Source of the DNA: Fusibacter sp. A1
Lineage (GTDB): Bacteria > Bacillota > Clostridia > Peptostreptococcales > Acidaminobacteraceae
Direction of reading: 5' to 3'
DNA length: 64,000 bases
NCBI RefSeq assembly: GCF_004125825.1
Contig: NZ_QQWI01000002.1
Location: forward strand, 248,001-312,000
Positions within the stretch are counted from its first letter, which is position 1. The number at the start of each line of letters is the position of its first letter. The notes beneath the pieces are model-generated. The model ran no database searches. It saw only the letters and a program-made list of their open reading frames with translations, and was not told the DNA's origin. This document shows, piece by piece, positions 1 through 9,249 of this stretch. The position numbers and the translations under genes are program-made.

Positions 1-916
1 ACTTGGATGCCAGGTGAGCTGTTTTTACCGATTGTGAAGCGGTATTCTGTGCGTTTCTTAAAAGCAGTTCGTTCGTCTTGTCGTCAAGCGCCTGCATCGC
101 TTCTGCTTGGGCGGCTTGACGCTTAAGTGTGATTGCCTGGGTCAAGCACTGTTTGAAGATAGGCAAGGTGATGATGAAGGCGGAATTGATTTTTCTGACC
201 AAGTTGTAGTTGCCCTTTTGAATCAGTTTGATTTGAGGCATGGTTTGTAGTGAAACCGTTTTGGCAAGCTCAAGGTCATATAATCGTTGGTCCATCATTT
301 CTGCTACCTGAAGCGCGTTATTGTACTGGATGGTATCGAGTTGCTGACCTGATGTTTGGGCCTTCGCTTCAAGTTCTGGAATGACTTTGTTGTTAAACTC
401 GTCTAAAAACATTTTACCGGCAAGTGCGTATTTAGTGAGCATTTCAAAGTACTCCATGTTCTTGTTGAACATTTCTTCGAGCATGCCGTTTGACTGGTTG
501 ATCTCATTTTCATAGCTCTTGAGCTGTTGGTAGACTTTGTCCACTTCAGTGCCCATCGTGTTGTATTTGGCAAAGAGGGCATCGATCATGTTTTTTGATT
601 TGTTGAAGATTTTTTCGAAAAAGTTGGGTTTTTCCTCTTCAAAGTCATCGATGTCGAACTTGTCCATGATCTTGTTAAGCTGGATGAGAAGTGATCCTGA
701 GTCTTCGACTTTTGTCATTCTCATGGTGTCCAGAATCTGATCTGAGAATTTTGAAATCTCATTAGCTGTCTCGTATCCGAATTTCAAAATGGTATTCGGA
801 TCGCGAGCGTCAATGTGCTTGGTCAGTGCGAGCACTTCCGGTGAGGACATAAGGTGATTTTGCACTTCGGTTTCGGTTTTTACGATGTCGATCTCGTACT
901 TCGGTTCTGTTGTCAT
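1..916 (-). CDS. TelA-family toxic anion resistance protein (partial, C-terminus off the left edge)
   Basis: The reading frame opens at ATG 914-916 behind an AGGAGG Shine-Dalgarno and stays open to the window edge, giving about 305 residues of the N-terminal part. The protein is soluble, highly charged and helical. Features such as DTMRMTKVEDSG, NFFEKIFNKSKN and QLDTIQYNNALQVAEMMDQRL, and the order of its helices, fit the TelA/KlaA/YceH family (toxic anion resistance, COG3853-like). TelA proteins accompany terD genes in Ter stress modules, and here the gene sits 15 bases downstream of a YceG-like gene, as yceG-yceH do in Bacillus. The exact biochemical function of the family is unknown. The end of the gene is outside the window. 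Confidence 0.88.
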   Translation of the reverse strand, partial: MTTEPKYEIDIVKTETEVQNHLMSSPEVLALTKHIDARDPNTILKFGYETANEISKFSDQILDTMRMTKVEDSGSLLIQLNKIMDKFDIDDFEEEKPNFFEKIFNKSKNMIDALFAKYNTMGTEVDKVYQQLKSYENEINQSNGMLEEMFNKNMEYFEMLTKYALAGKMFLDEFNNKVIPELEAKAQTSGQQLDTIQYNNALQVAEMMDQRLYDLELAKTVSLQTMPQIKLIQKGNYNLVRKINSAFIITLPIFKQCLTQAITLKRQAAQAEAMQALDDKTNELLLRNAQNTASQSVKTAHLASK

Positions 917-931
917 AACGACCTCCTAAAA

Positions 932-3409
932 TCATTTAAATAAATTTGAGAAAAAGTTTTTTGATTTATTATTCTTAGCGATTTGACTTAGGTCCAGATT
1001 GAATGCTTTTGTATGCAGTTTGAATAAGGAGACATACTCCTTATTGATATGCATTTCAAAATTATCATAGCCGGTTGGAGTTAAGATACAAATGTCAAAT
1101 CCCATCAAATACAGAAATACAGTGGTGATTGCGTCACTCTCTGAAAATACCGTCTCGTCTCTGTCATAGATGACTACTTTAGGAATATCCGCAGGATAGT
1201 CGAAGGTTTGGATTTTTTCGATCAAGGCGGAGTCCAAGTTCAATATGCTGGCCACCACCTTGAATGAAAACATATCCTCACGTCTGTTTAGCAGAAGATC
1301 CGAGGTGAGCAGCAATTTCATTTTATCATAAAGCTTATGCTGAAGATGGCTGTTCAGGTGGCTGAAGCGATAAGACCTCAGCTTTGTCAGTTTTTCAAAG
1401 GTCAGTTCGTTCTTATCGGTGAATGCGACAGCGACCTCAGATAGCGCCTGTCTGCTGAAATCGACGCCAGTGAAAGGCAGTCGTTTATAAAAGATGGTAT
1501 GCGCGCCTTTTGTAAGCGTGTTGACCGTGTTGCTGTAATCGGACATGTTTTCGTCGACACCGCTGATCTTTACAAAGAGATTTGGAATATATACATTTTC
1601 ACCGACAACGTTGAAACCTGTTCGGATTCTTGAAGCCTGATGCCAAAGAATCAACATTTCCTCATAGGTCGTCTTCAGAGTGTTCGGCACCGTGTTGTAG
1701 TGTTCAAACTGCCACGGCTTGTAGATTCCTCCCTGATCGTCATAGATCACTCTAGCGATTTCCTCTGATGCCTGATAGGCGGTGGTCTGCTGCTGGACGA
1801 TCATCAGGGCTTTAGGGAAAGGCCTGTCCTTGACCACTTTATCAAGTACCACAAGTTCAGTGAAGGTTTCGTTTGGATCGATATAGCTGAAGATGTCGTC
1901 TTCGAAAGTATTCACATAGAGAATATCCACACCCAATTTGTTTAGCACGATGAGAAATAAGGCTTCATGAGGTTTGATATCACCATAGAAGATCACTTTT
2001 GGATTGTATTGATTCTCATAGCCGAGCGCAGAAAAGAGTTGGGGAACAAAGTCGGACATCCAACCGATAAGCTTGATGCAGACATTCTTAAATTTAGCGG
2101 TGGGCATACTTTCATTGCCGTCAATCGCTACGATAAGGGTATCCCTTAACGCCTGGTATGCGTGTTCTTTTACAAAGTCGTGTTTGATGAATCCAAAGAC
2201 GCCGCAGCCTTTGAGCATTTCAACAAAACTCTCAAGTTTTGTGAGGTCCATCGTCTCGTATACCGGCCAGATATCTTTGGTGATCGCTGTGATCTCCTGA
2301 TAGTTGCCTATGGGGATAGATGAGGTGATCAGTTTATATAATCCAACCTTATCGGAGAAGAACTTATCAAGATGATAAAGTCGATTGTTATACATGCTTT
2401 CGTTTACGTCGGTTCCTATGTACCTTACAAAATAAGAAGGAATGATCGGCGAAGGCTCACCGACATATCCCGCTCTATTTCTAAGAGGTTCTTTCAGGTT
2501 GTCAAGAGTTCCTGACATACGCTTATGCGTGATGATCACCTTAGAAGAAATAGGTGCTTTGGGTACTGGACGTTTAGGCGCGGACTTAAGGGGTACAGAT
2601 GGTCTAGTAAAGGGTTTATCCGATGCCCCTGTGGTTTTAGGAGCGGTGGTCGAACTTGGGGATCCGGGCTGATGTCTGGAGTTAGCACCTGAAAAAGGTG
2701 GATTGACCTTAAGTTCAAGACTGTTTTGATTATCTATCCACTGAAGTTCCTGGCTGAAAAAGCCTGAAAACTGACCCTTGTCCTGCTTTTTAAACGAGGC
2801 AAACAATTGATCGAAGCCAAGGAATCTTAAAAAAATAAAGAAGTAGGTGGCATGAGTGCTTATCTGGCCGTAATAGATCAATTTTGGATTTAAAGGATGT
2901 TCATCCAGGCGCTCGCTGTCGAACTTGCTTGATTTGATATAGGTTTCATACCAGAAGATGATTTTGATCACCAAGTTCAACAGGCGACTTTTATTGAAGT
3001 TCGTATCCTCATCCCGATAGATGGAAAGCACAGACACGAACGAACTTTTCACATGATCCGGAGCTTCTGGAAGCAAACGGTCGGCAAGCTGCACCAAGTC
3101 GTTTTCTGGCTCTGTCAGTGACGAAAAAACAGCCTTCACATGATTGATAAGCGCCGGTTGGGCCGCTGAGGGCATCTGATCCTGAATGACAAGGCAAACC
3201 GCATGTTGCTGTACACATTTGGCGATCGCCTGATTGAAATTTCGAACTTCTTCCTCTTCGGTTTTATTGACGCCGTTATAAAAGGCACTGATCACTGGTA
3301 TCTGATTGGTGGCTGTAAAACCCGGTCGTCTTTTATAGGGCAAGAAAAGGTCTGCGAAAACGTTTCTTGTGACAAAGGGTTGAACGGTCCCATTCCTTGT
3401 AAGTTTCAT
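932..3409 (-). CDS. YceG-like Ter-module protein with three tandem modules
   Basis: This 825-residue soluble protein resembles the YceG_bac family (Bacillus YceG, a Ter-associated protein of unknown function). Three related modules are visible. Module 1 has YYGQISTHATYFFIFL and LGFD at about residues 176-200. Module 2 starts with IPSYFVRYIGTDVNESM near 323 and contains FYGDIKPHEALFLIVL then LGVDILYVN near 473-500. Module 3 starts with IPNLFVKISGVDENMS near 605 and ends with IYDRDETVFSESDAI, MGFDICILTPTGYDNFE near 745-780. A Ser/Pro/Thr-rich linker at about 240-315 separates modules 1 and 2. The start ATG follows AGAGGTTAGCT. It is co-directional with telA (15-base gap) and divergent from terD, so it belongs to the same stress response. 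Family assignment is by motif reading; activity is unknown. Confidence 0.75.
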   Translation of the reverse strand: MKLTRNGTVQPFVTRNVFADLFLPYKRRPGFTATNQIPVISAFYNGVNKTEEEEVRNFNQAIAKCVQQHAVCLVIQDQMPSAAQPALINHVKAVFSSLTEPENDLVQLADRLLPEAPDHVKSSFVSVLSIYRDEDTNFNKSRLLNLVIKIIFWYETYIKSSKFDSERLDEHPLNPKLIYYGQISTHATYFFIFLRFLGFDQLFASFKKQDKGQFSGFFSQELQWIDNQNSLELKVNPPFSGANSRHQPGSPSSTTAPKTTGASDKPFTRPSVPLKSAPKRPVPKAPISSKVIITHKRMSGTLDNLKEPLRNRAGYVGEPSPIIPSYFVRYIGTDVNESMYNNRLYHLDKFFSDKVGLYKLITSSIPIGNYQEITAITKDIWPVYETMDLTKLESFVEMLKGCGVFGFIKHDFVKEHAYQALRDTLIVAIDGNESMPTAKFKNVCIKLIGWMSDFVPQLFSALGYENQYNPKVIFYGDIKPHEALFLIVLNKLGVDILYVNTFEDDIFSYIDPNETFTELVVLDKVVKDRPFPKALMIVQQQTTAYQASEEIARVIYDDQGGIYKPWQFEHYNTVPNTLKTTYEEMLILWHQASRIRTGFNVVGENVYIPNLFVKISGVDENMSDYSNTVNTLTKGAHTIFYKRLPFTGVDFSRQALSEVAVAFTDKNELTFEKLTKLRSYRFSHLNSHLQHKLYDKMKLLLTSDLLLNRREDMFSFKVVASILNLDSALIEKIQTFDYPADIPKVVIYDRDETVFSESDAITTVFLYLMGFDICILTPTGYDNFEMHINKEYVSLFKLHTKAFNLDLSQIAKNNKSKNFFSNLFK

Positions 3410-3459
3410 AGCTAACCTCTCGTTAGTATTGTCGCTTCATCGTAGTATTCATTGGAATT

Positions 3460-3489
3460 ATTATAGCATACTAATTGCGCCTACATCAA
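3460..3489 (-). promoter_or_regulatory. Promoter for the YceG-like/telA unit
   Basis: On the minus strand a TATAAT -10 box (3460-3465) has an extended TGC just upstream and a TTGATG -35-like box (3484-3489) at 18 bases. It lies about 50 bases before the start of the YceG-like gene. The rest of the divergent 340-base gap (3416-3749) is AT-rich. Confidence 0.6.
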
Positions 3490-3648
3490 AATATGGAGGG
3501 GGAATTGTTTAAATTTTACATAGTTTATTCACAGTTTGTTAATGTTTACTGGATACAATGATACAAGAAATTGCTAATACCGTTGTTAATTTATGTTATT
3601 AACATTACAGATTATTCCTCATCCGTGATTCAGTGGATTCGGTTATGT

Positions 3649-3654
3649 TATAAT
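3649..3654 (+). promoter_or_regulatory. Possible -10 box for the terD operon
   Basis: TATAAT lies about 95 bases upstream of the first terD. No good sigma-A -35 is present at 16-18 bases, so an activator or an alternative sigma factor may be involved. Bacillus yce genes are known to be controlled by general and envelope stress sigma factors, but I could not match an ECF consensus here. Confidence 0.35.
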
Positions 3655-3749
3655 TGTAATGGTGATGACGATTTAGAAACATACATACTAACTGCACAAA
3701 TGATGAATAGGAGGTGTTTCTGATTGGTTGAGATCAATCGGAGAATATT

Positions 3750-4328
3750 ATGGCTGTAAATTTAACTAAAGGACAAAAGGTAGATTTGACAAAAGGCAAT
3801 CCAGGCATGGACAAGGTAGTGGTCGGATTGGGTTGGGATACCAACAAATATGACGGCGCTCAGGATTTTGATTTGGACTCAGCGGCTTTCTTGACAAACG
3901 CTCAAGGAAAGGTAGTGGCGGATTCCGACTTCATCTTCTTCAACAATCTGGTCCATCCATCACAAGCTGTGAAGCATTTAGGCGACAACCTGACTGGAGA
4001 AGGTGAAGGAGACGACGAGCAACTGGTTGTCACACTTTCAAAAGTTCCGGCAGAATATGAAAAGATTTCTTTCACAGTGACCATTCACGATGCGGAGGCA
4101 AGAGGACAGAACTTCGGTCAGATTTCAAACGCTTTCATCAGAATCGTAAATGAAGCTACAAACGAAGAGCTGATCCGATACGACCTAAGTGAAGATTACA
4201 GTATCGAAACAGCGGTTGTTGTCGCTGAGCTGTATAAGCATAACGGCGAATGGAAATTCGCGGCGATCGGAGCAGGCTTCGAAGGTGGTCTCGCATCGCT
4301 TTGTCAAAACTTTGGGATCAACGTATAG
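3750..4328 (+). CDS. terD: TerD family protein (first copy)
   Basis: This 192-residue protein is full length for TerD (about 190 residues). It starts [16 protein letters not shown], the usual TerD N-terminus, and has the [19 protein letters not shown] strand-loop, [14 protein letters not shown] and the [38 protein letters not shown] run near the C-terminus. The Asp/Glu-rich loops are the calcium-binding sites known for the family. TerD proteins are cytoplasmic or membrane-associated stress proteins linked to tellurite resistance, envelope and DNA stress. The other two copies follow at about 20-base gaps, so the three are clearly co-transcribed. Confidence 0.97.
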   Translation: MAVNLTKGQKVDLTKGNPGMDKVVVGLGWDTNKYDGAQDFDLDSAAFLTNAQGKVVADSDFIFFNNLVHPSQAVKHLGDNLTGEGEGDDEQLVVTLSKVPAEYEKISFTVTIHDAEARGQNFGQISNAFIRIVNEATNEELIRYDLSEDYSIETAVVVAELYKHNGEWKFAAIGAGFEGGLASLCQNFGINV

Positions 4329-4348
4329 ACTGAATTTAGGAGGCGCAT

Positions 4349-4924
4349 ATGGCAATTTCACTGGTTAAAGGGCAAAAAATCGATTTAACAAAAGGAAACA
4401 ATCTGAATAAGGCAGTGATCGGTCTCGGCTGGGATACGAATAAATACGATGGAGCATCTGATTTTGACCTAGATGCGTCAGCATTCCTTCTTGATGCGAA
4501 CGGCAAGGCTCAAAATGATTATGATTTCTTATTTTATAACAACCTGGCCCATCCTTCAGGTGGCGTCACCCATACTGGTGACAACCGTACTGGCGAGGGT
4601 GAGGGTGACGACGAGCAGATCAAACTTGAATTTTCAAAGATCCCTGCTTCTATCAATACGATCGCCATCACGGTTACGATTCATGATGCAATCGCAAGGG
4701 CACAGAACTTCGGACAGGTTTCCAACGCGTTTGTTCGTGTCTTTAACGAGGAGACAAACGAAGAAATCGTTCGTTACGATTTGACAGAGGAGTACTCTAT
4801 CGAGACGGCGATGGTGGTTTGTGAGATCTACAGACATAACAACGAGTGGAAATTCAATGCGATCGGTAGCGGATTCCAAGGCGGACTTGATGCGCTTTGC
4901 AAAAACTACGGACTAGACGTATAA
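4349..4924 (+). CDS. terD: TerD family protein (second copy)
   Basis: This 191-residue protein is very close to the upstream copy: [69 protein letters not shown] and [15 protein letters not shown]. All acidic calcium-loop residues visible in copy 1 are kept. It has its own AGGAGG ribosome site at 4338-4343 and follows copy 1 by 20 bases. Tandem duplication of terD is normal in yce/ter operons. The copies have diverged enough at DNA level to be old paralogues. Confidence 0.97.
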   Translation: MAISLVKGQKIDLTKGNNLNKAVIGLGWDTNKYDGASDFDLDASAFLLDANGKAQNDYDFLFYNNLAHPSGGVTHTGDNRTGEGEGDDEQIKLEFSKIPASINTIAITVTIHDAIARAQNFGQVSNAFVRVFNEETNEEIVRYDLTEEYSIETAMVVCEIYRHNNEWKFNAIGSGFQGGLDALCKNYGLDV

Positions 4925-4945
4925 GGCTAAGGATAGGTGTGAATA

Positions 4946-5548
4946 ATGAGTATAAATTTAACTAAAGGGCAAAAAATAGATCTTTCCAAAGGAAAACCCA
5001 ACCTATCAAAACTTATGGTAGGGCTTGGTTGGGATCCTGTTCAAAAAAAAGCTGGGCTTCTAGGCAGCCTGTTCGGCGGTGGCGGTGCGAACATCGACTG
5101 TGACGCTTCTGCGATCCTACTTGATAAAAGCGGAAAAATGAAAGGCAAGTCCAATCTGATCTACTACGGTAATCTCAAAAATGATAACCGAAGCGTGGTC
5201 CATCAGGGGGATAATCTGACTGGTGACGGCGATGGTGATGATGAGCAAATCCTATTGGATTTAGCGAATGTTCCAACCGAAATCGATAAAATTGTCTTCG
5301 TAGTCAATATTTATGACTGTGCGACTCGTAAACAAGATTTTGGAATGATTCAAAACGCGTTTATTAGAATCGTCGACATGAACAACTCAAATGAAATGTG
5401 CAAGTATCGATTGAGTGAGGACTACGCTGGCAAGACATCACTTGTGGTAGGTGAAATCTATCGTGACGCCGCGGACTGGAAGTTTGGTGCGATCGGTCAG
5501 GGAACCAACCATAATTCGCTATCAGAATTAATTAAACAGTACACGTAA
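4946..5548 (+). CDS. terD: TerD family protein (third, divergent copy)
   Basis: This 200-residue TerD homologue has MSINLTKGQKIDLSKG, GDNLTGDGDGDDEQ, FVVNIYDCATRKQDFGMI, NAFIRIVD and YRLSEDYAGKTSLVVGEIYR. It departs from the first two copies. After GLGWDPVQKK it has a short glycine-rich insertion (LLGSLFGGGGAN), and the DFDLD motif becomes NIDCDASA, so the first acidic site is altered. It resembles the variant TerD/TerE type found as the last copy in Bacillota yce operons. It probably has a different calcium affinity or partner. Confidence 0.95.
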   Translation: MSINLTKGQKIDLSKGKPNLSKLMVGLGWDPVQKKAGLLGSLFGGGGANIDCDASAILLDKSGKMKGKSNLIYYGNLKNDNRSVVHQGDNLTGDGDGDDEQILLDLANVPTEIDKIVFVVNIYDCATRKQDFGMIQNAFIRIVDMNNSNEMCKYRLSEDYAGKTSLVVGEIYRDAADWKFGAIGQGTNHNSLSELIKQYT

Positions 5549-5582
5549 TCGTGTAGTTAACAAGTGTATCCATACATGGTAT

Positions 5583-5606
5583 GAAGCAGTCCAAATGGAC
5601 TGCTTC
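5583..5606 (+). terminator. Intercistronic hairpin after the third terD
   Basis: An 11-bp perfect stem, GAAGCAGTCCA / TGGACTGCTTC with an AA loop, lies between terD3 and the lyase gene. The following bases are CAGTTTGTT rather than a clean T-run, so it may be a weak terminator or processing hairpin that lowers expression of the downstream biosynthetic genes relative to terD. Confidence 0.6.
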
Positions 5607-5626
5607 AGTTTGTTAAGGAGTATCAA

Positions 5627-6826
5627 ATGAAGTATTTCAATTATCTTTCCACTGAAAAAATCAATCGTATTTTTTTCAAGGCCCCAGTTCCGATAACTAT
5701 TGATTCTCCTGTTCAAGAGCTGAGGTATGGCTTAGGCGGCACGCTTTACATGCCACCTACGACGATAGATTTCCACTCGATTATCGTCAACAAGAAAATC
5801 AGCGGACTTGGCAGTATGGTAATCTGCCTTGAGGATGCGATAAAAGACCATGAAGTTGAACTCGCAGAACAAGCGCTGATCGCTGGGCTTTCTGAGCTTA
5901 AAAAAGCGATGATGTCGGGTCTGATCGACAAGGCGCAGCTACCTTTTATTTTCATACGCGTACGAAACGCAAGCCACCTTGAGAAACTGACGGACAGGCT
6001 TTGTGAGTTCGAAGACGTTTTTTTAGGCTTTGTGTTTCCCAAATTTGATCAAAACAACTCAGAAGAGTTCATTCAGGCTTTTTTGAAGTTTAAAAATAAA
6101 ACTGTATCACCAAAGTACTTCATGCCGATTCTGGAATCGGAAGAGATAATCTATGTGGAGAGACGAACTGAAGCTCTCCTAAAGATAAAATCCGATTTGG
6201 ACTTTGTCAAAGACCATGTGCTGAATGTGAGAATTGGGGCGACAGATTTTTGCTCGAATTTTGGAATCAGAAGGAGCAAGGACTTCACCATCTATCAAAT
6301 CCATACCGTCAGGGACTGCATCACAGAAATTCTCAACGTATTTTCGAGAAGTTCAAGCGAATACGTGGTATCGGGCAGCGTTTGGGAGTATTTTGATGTG
6401 AACATGAGGTTTTTAAAACCTCAGCTGCGGGCCACTCCCTTCACAGAAAGGTTCGGTAAACTCGGAGAACTTAGAAGAAAGAAAATGCTATCCGCCAATT
6501 TCGATGCGCTCATCAAGGAGCTCATCGAAGATAAGGAGAATGGAATAGTAGGTAAAACGGTGATACACCCTTCGCATCTGACCATTGTCAACGCCATACA
6601 TGTCGTCACCCATGAGGAATACAGCGATGCACTCTCCATTATGGGTGAAGCTCAGAGCGGTGGAGTGATAAGGAGCGAGTATAGCAATAAGATGAATGAG
6701 ATAAAGCCCCATATCAATTGGGCGAGGAAGTTGTTGATGAAAGCAGAAATCTACGGTGTGCTGAATAAGGGTTTTGATTATTTGTCACTTTTACCGCAAG
6801 AAGAGGTCGAAAGCAGTGAAAAATAG
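5627..6826 (+). CDS. CitE/HpcH-like TIM-barrel C-C lyase of the Ter biosynthetic module
   Basis: This 399-residue protein has the CitE/HpcH-aldolase pattern: LYMPPTT near the start, MVICLEDAIKDHE with the acidic metal ligand, FIFIRVRN, a central VRIGATDFCSNFGIRR and the C-terminal VGKTVIHPSHLTIVNA that marks CitE-like enzymes. It matches the 'C-C bond lyase of the TIM-barrel fold' described next to terD, PELOTA-phosphoribosyltransferase and HAD genes. The likely role is cleaving or forming a C-C bond in a nucleoside-like metabolite; the substrate is unknown. It follows terD3 by 78 bases with a hairpin between, and overlaps the next gene by 11 bases, which suggests translational coupling. Confidence 0.88.
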   Translation: MKYFNYLSTEKINRIFFKAPVPITIDSPVQELRYGLGGTLYMPPTTIDFHSIIVNKKISGLGSMVICLEDAIKDHEVELAEQALIAGLSELKKAMMSGLIDKAQLPFIFIRVRNASHLEKLTDRLCEFEDVFLGFVFPKFDQNNSEEFIQAFLKFKNKTVSPKYFMPILESEEIIYVERRTEALLKIKSDLDFVKDHVLNVRIGATDFCSNFGIRRSKDFTIYQIHTVRDCITEILNVFSRSSSEYVVSGSVWEYFDVNMRFLKPQLRATPFTERFGKLGELRRKKMLSANFDALIKELIEDKENGIVGKTVIHPSHLTIVNAIHVVTHEEYSDALSIMGEAQSGGVIRSEYSNKMNEIKPHINWARKLLMKAEIYGVLNKGFDYLSLLPQEEVESSEK

Positions 6827-9248
6827 AGTGCATGAGCATTATGAACTAAAGATCGGTATTTTAAATAATCCCTTCGGAATTGAACCGTCGCAGCTATTCA
6901 CTTTGGCTACAAGAAACAATCCCAAGAGACGATTCTTATTCGTGTCGAAAGTTTTAGGTAAGCATTTGGATGTCGATCCGAAGACGGCTCTTGCTGCTGG
7001 AAGGTTGCTGGCGCTTCGTTATTTCGAGTCTAAAAACGAGAACCTGGCTTACGACCGCCATAAGGTCATCGAAGCTGTAAAAGGAACTCAGTCACATTCG
7101 TTTACATTTGAAAGAGGATACAAGCTGGATGAAAACGTAGCCGTATTAGGTTTTGCAGAAACCGCTACGGCACTTGGACATTCTGTCTTCAGCGCATTTG
7201 AAGACGCCGGCGTTTATTACCATACAACAAGAGAAAACTATCAAACCGTCGAAAGCTCACTGAAATTTGAAGAAGAGCATTCCCATGCTACAACGCATTA
7301 TCTTTATGAAGATGAAGACAAAAGACTGAACAGCTATGGGAATGTCATCTTAGTGGATGATGAGATTTCAACGGGTAACACACTACTGAATATCATAAGA
7401 TCGATTAAGGCGAAGGCAGGTAACAGAAAGTTCACCGTGCTGACGATTCTAGATTGGCGCAGCGAGCAAAGCAGAAAGAAGTTTGAGACCTTCATGATCG
7501 AAGAAGGCGTCGAAATAGAGGTCTTCAGCCTGCTGGAAGGCACACTGGACCGCGTTGAGAATTTTGATATGAGTCAGATGGTTCTGCCTGTGACTCCTGC
7601 GTATCCTTCGACGAAAGACAATCAGAAAAAGCAACTGCCTGATTACCGTCCTTTGCTGATGCCTTCTTATGGGAAGAAGCTAGATCACAGCATAGCGGAT
7701 GCCGGATACGGATCCTATACGGGTAGGTTCGGACTTACGGGTGACCACAACAAGTATTTGAGCCGTCAGGCTGCGGAGTTTGCCAAAGTGATCCAGCCGA
7801 ATGTCGTGGGGAAAACACTTGTGCTTGGTCTTGAAGAGAACATGTATGTTCCCCTTCTCATCGCATCTGAGTTAAAGGGACAGCTTTCCTTTAGATCGAC
7901 GACAAGGAGTCCGATCCTGTATTTTGACGATGTAGACTATCCCATCAATGAGGCGGTAGCTCTTAAGAGCACTTATCAAAAAGAGGTTGTCAACTATCTT
8001 TACAACATGAAAAAGAATGCTTATGATACCGTGCTGATCGTTGCTGAGAAAGCTTCGGATAAGCATGCCCTTAAAGAGCTTTATGAATATATTTGTGATA
8101 AGTGCGATCATGCCTTTGTCTATCTGATTGAGGAGGGGCGTAAAAAAATAGCCGATCCCGATAAAATAGGAAGCTACCCGGCGGATGACGTCGTTTTCTT
8201 ACTGAAGGAAATTGACGGACAGATCAGGGAGCAGGACAATCAGGTTAGAGAACAGGCGATACAGTCCGGAGTGCATTATTCGGAGATGTTGCCGATCGAG
8301 TATAAGCCTTCTAAAGAGTATTTGGACCTTTATCACCACGCGATGGATAGCAACGCAAAAAAACTGGCAGCTGCCGTGGGAGCCGTTTCAGAAAGAATCG
8401 CAAGTTACCATGACAAGGACTTTGTACTTGTATCGCTGGCAAGGGCCGGAACGCCTGCGGGAGTGCTGATCAAGCGCTATCTTGAACAGGTGGTCCATAA
8501 AAAGGTCGACCATTACAGCGTATCCATCATTAGAGGAAAAGGCATCGATGAAAATGCCATCCATTACATTTTGAATAAACATCCTGGAAAAACACTTCAG
8601 TTTATCGATGGATGGACTGGAAAAGGTGCGATAACCAATGAGTTGGTTGATGCGATCGACAGTTTCGAAAGCCGATTTGGAGCACAGAAGCTTCTATGCA
8701 AAGAGCTGGCGGTGATTGCGGATCCTGCGCACTGCGTAAGGCTTTATGGGACAAGGGATGATTTCTTGATTCCCAACGCCTGCCTAAACTCGACCGTATC
8801 AGGACTATTGAGCAGAACCATTCATAGGAGCGATTTGATAGGACTAGACGATTTTCATGGGGTGAAGTTTTATAGAGAGCTGATGGAGGAGGATTTGTCG
8901 AATGAGTTCATAGAACAAATCGCTTCACATTACCAGGATACAGGACTCGAGCTTGACCGACAGGAGTTTGTGATCGATCCTTGTGAGCCTTCTTGGCTTG
9001 GCGTGGAGGATGTGAACCGGATCATGGATGATTTCGGCATTGATAACGTTCATTTCGTAAAACCAGGTGTAGGTGAGACAACCAGGGTGCTCCTAAGGAG
9101 GATTCCATGGAAGATTCTAATCAATGAAAAGGCGAGGGGAATCGATCATATCATCCAACTCGCCAGAGAAAAGGGAATTGCTGTGGAAACCTATCCGCTA
9201 AAAGCATACAACTGTTGCGGTATTGTCAAATCGCTCAAAGGAGAATAA
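6816..9248 (+). CDS. Fused double phosphoribosyltransferase with TRSP-like and PELOTA-like domains
   Basis: I place the start at GTG 6816 (AGAGG 9 bases upstream), overlapping the lyase stop, for 810 residues; a longer TTG-initiated frame from 6774 is possible. The N-terminal phosphoribosyltransferase has its PRPP loop VILVDDEISTGNT at about 176-188, followed by a TRSP-like region (GSYTGRFGLTGDHN near 290-305). A second, StiP/PRTase_1-like domain has FVLVSLARAGTPAG near 530 and LQFIDGWTGKGAIT near 594. The last 90 residues (about 722-810) fit the PELOTA-type RNA-binding fold. These two enzymes are usually separate proteins in Ter modules, so this is a fusion. Predicted role: PRPP-dependent steps in making the Ter nucleoside-like metabolite. 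The HAD gene starts 2 bases after the stop. Confidence 0.85.
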   Translation: MKNRVHEHYELKIGILNNPFGIEPSQLFTLATRNNPKRRFLFVSKVLGKHLDVDPKTALAAGRLLALRYFESKNENLAYDRHKVIEAVKGTQSHSFTFERGYKLDENVAVLGFAETATALGHSVFSAFEDAGVYYHTTRENYQTVESSLKFEEEHSHATTHYLYEDEDKRLNSYGNVILVDDEISTGNTLLNIIRSIKAKAGNRKFTVLTILDWRSEQSRKKFETFMIEEGVEIEVFSLLEGTLDRVENFDMSQMVLPVTPAYPSTKDNQKKQLPDYRPLLMPSYGKKLDHSIADAGYGSYTGRFGLTGDHNKYLSRQAAEFAKVIQPNVVGKTLVLGLEENMYVPLLIASELKGQLSFRSTTRSPILYFDDVDYPINEAVALKSTYQKEVVNYLYNMKKNAYDTVLIVAEKASDKHALKELYEYICDKCDHAFVYLIEEGRKKIADPDKIGSYPADDVVFLLKEIDGQIREQDNQVREQAIQSGVHYSEMLPIEYKPSKEYLDLYHHAMDSNAKKLAAAVGAVSERIASYHDKDFVLVSLARAGTPAGVLIKRYLEQVVHKKVDHYSVSIIRGKGIDENAIHYILNKHPGKTLQFIDGWTGKGAITNELVDAIDSFESRFGAQKLLCKELAVIADPAHCVRLYGTRDDFLIPNACLNSTVSGLLSRTIHRSDLIGLDDFHGVKFYRELMEEDLSNEFIEQIASHYQDTGLELDRQEFVIDPCEPSWLGVEDVNRIMDDFGIDNVHFVKPGVGETTRVLLRRIPWKILINEKARGIDHIIQLAREKGIAVETYPLKAYNCCGIVKSLKGE

Positions 9249-9249
9249 A

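Noticed and set aside
2442-2672. Plus-strand 76-codon frame
   Set aside because: It is antisense to the Ser/Pro linker of the YceG-like gene and has no ribosome site.
4473-4784. 103-codon frame inside terD2
   Set aside because: It is a shifted-frame shadow of a clear TerD gene.
6774-6815. Longer TTG start for the phosphoribosyltransferase gene
   Set aside because: It would overlap the lyase by 53 bases with no ribosome site; GTG 6816 has AGAGG at good distance.
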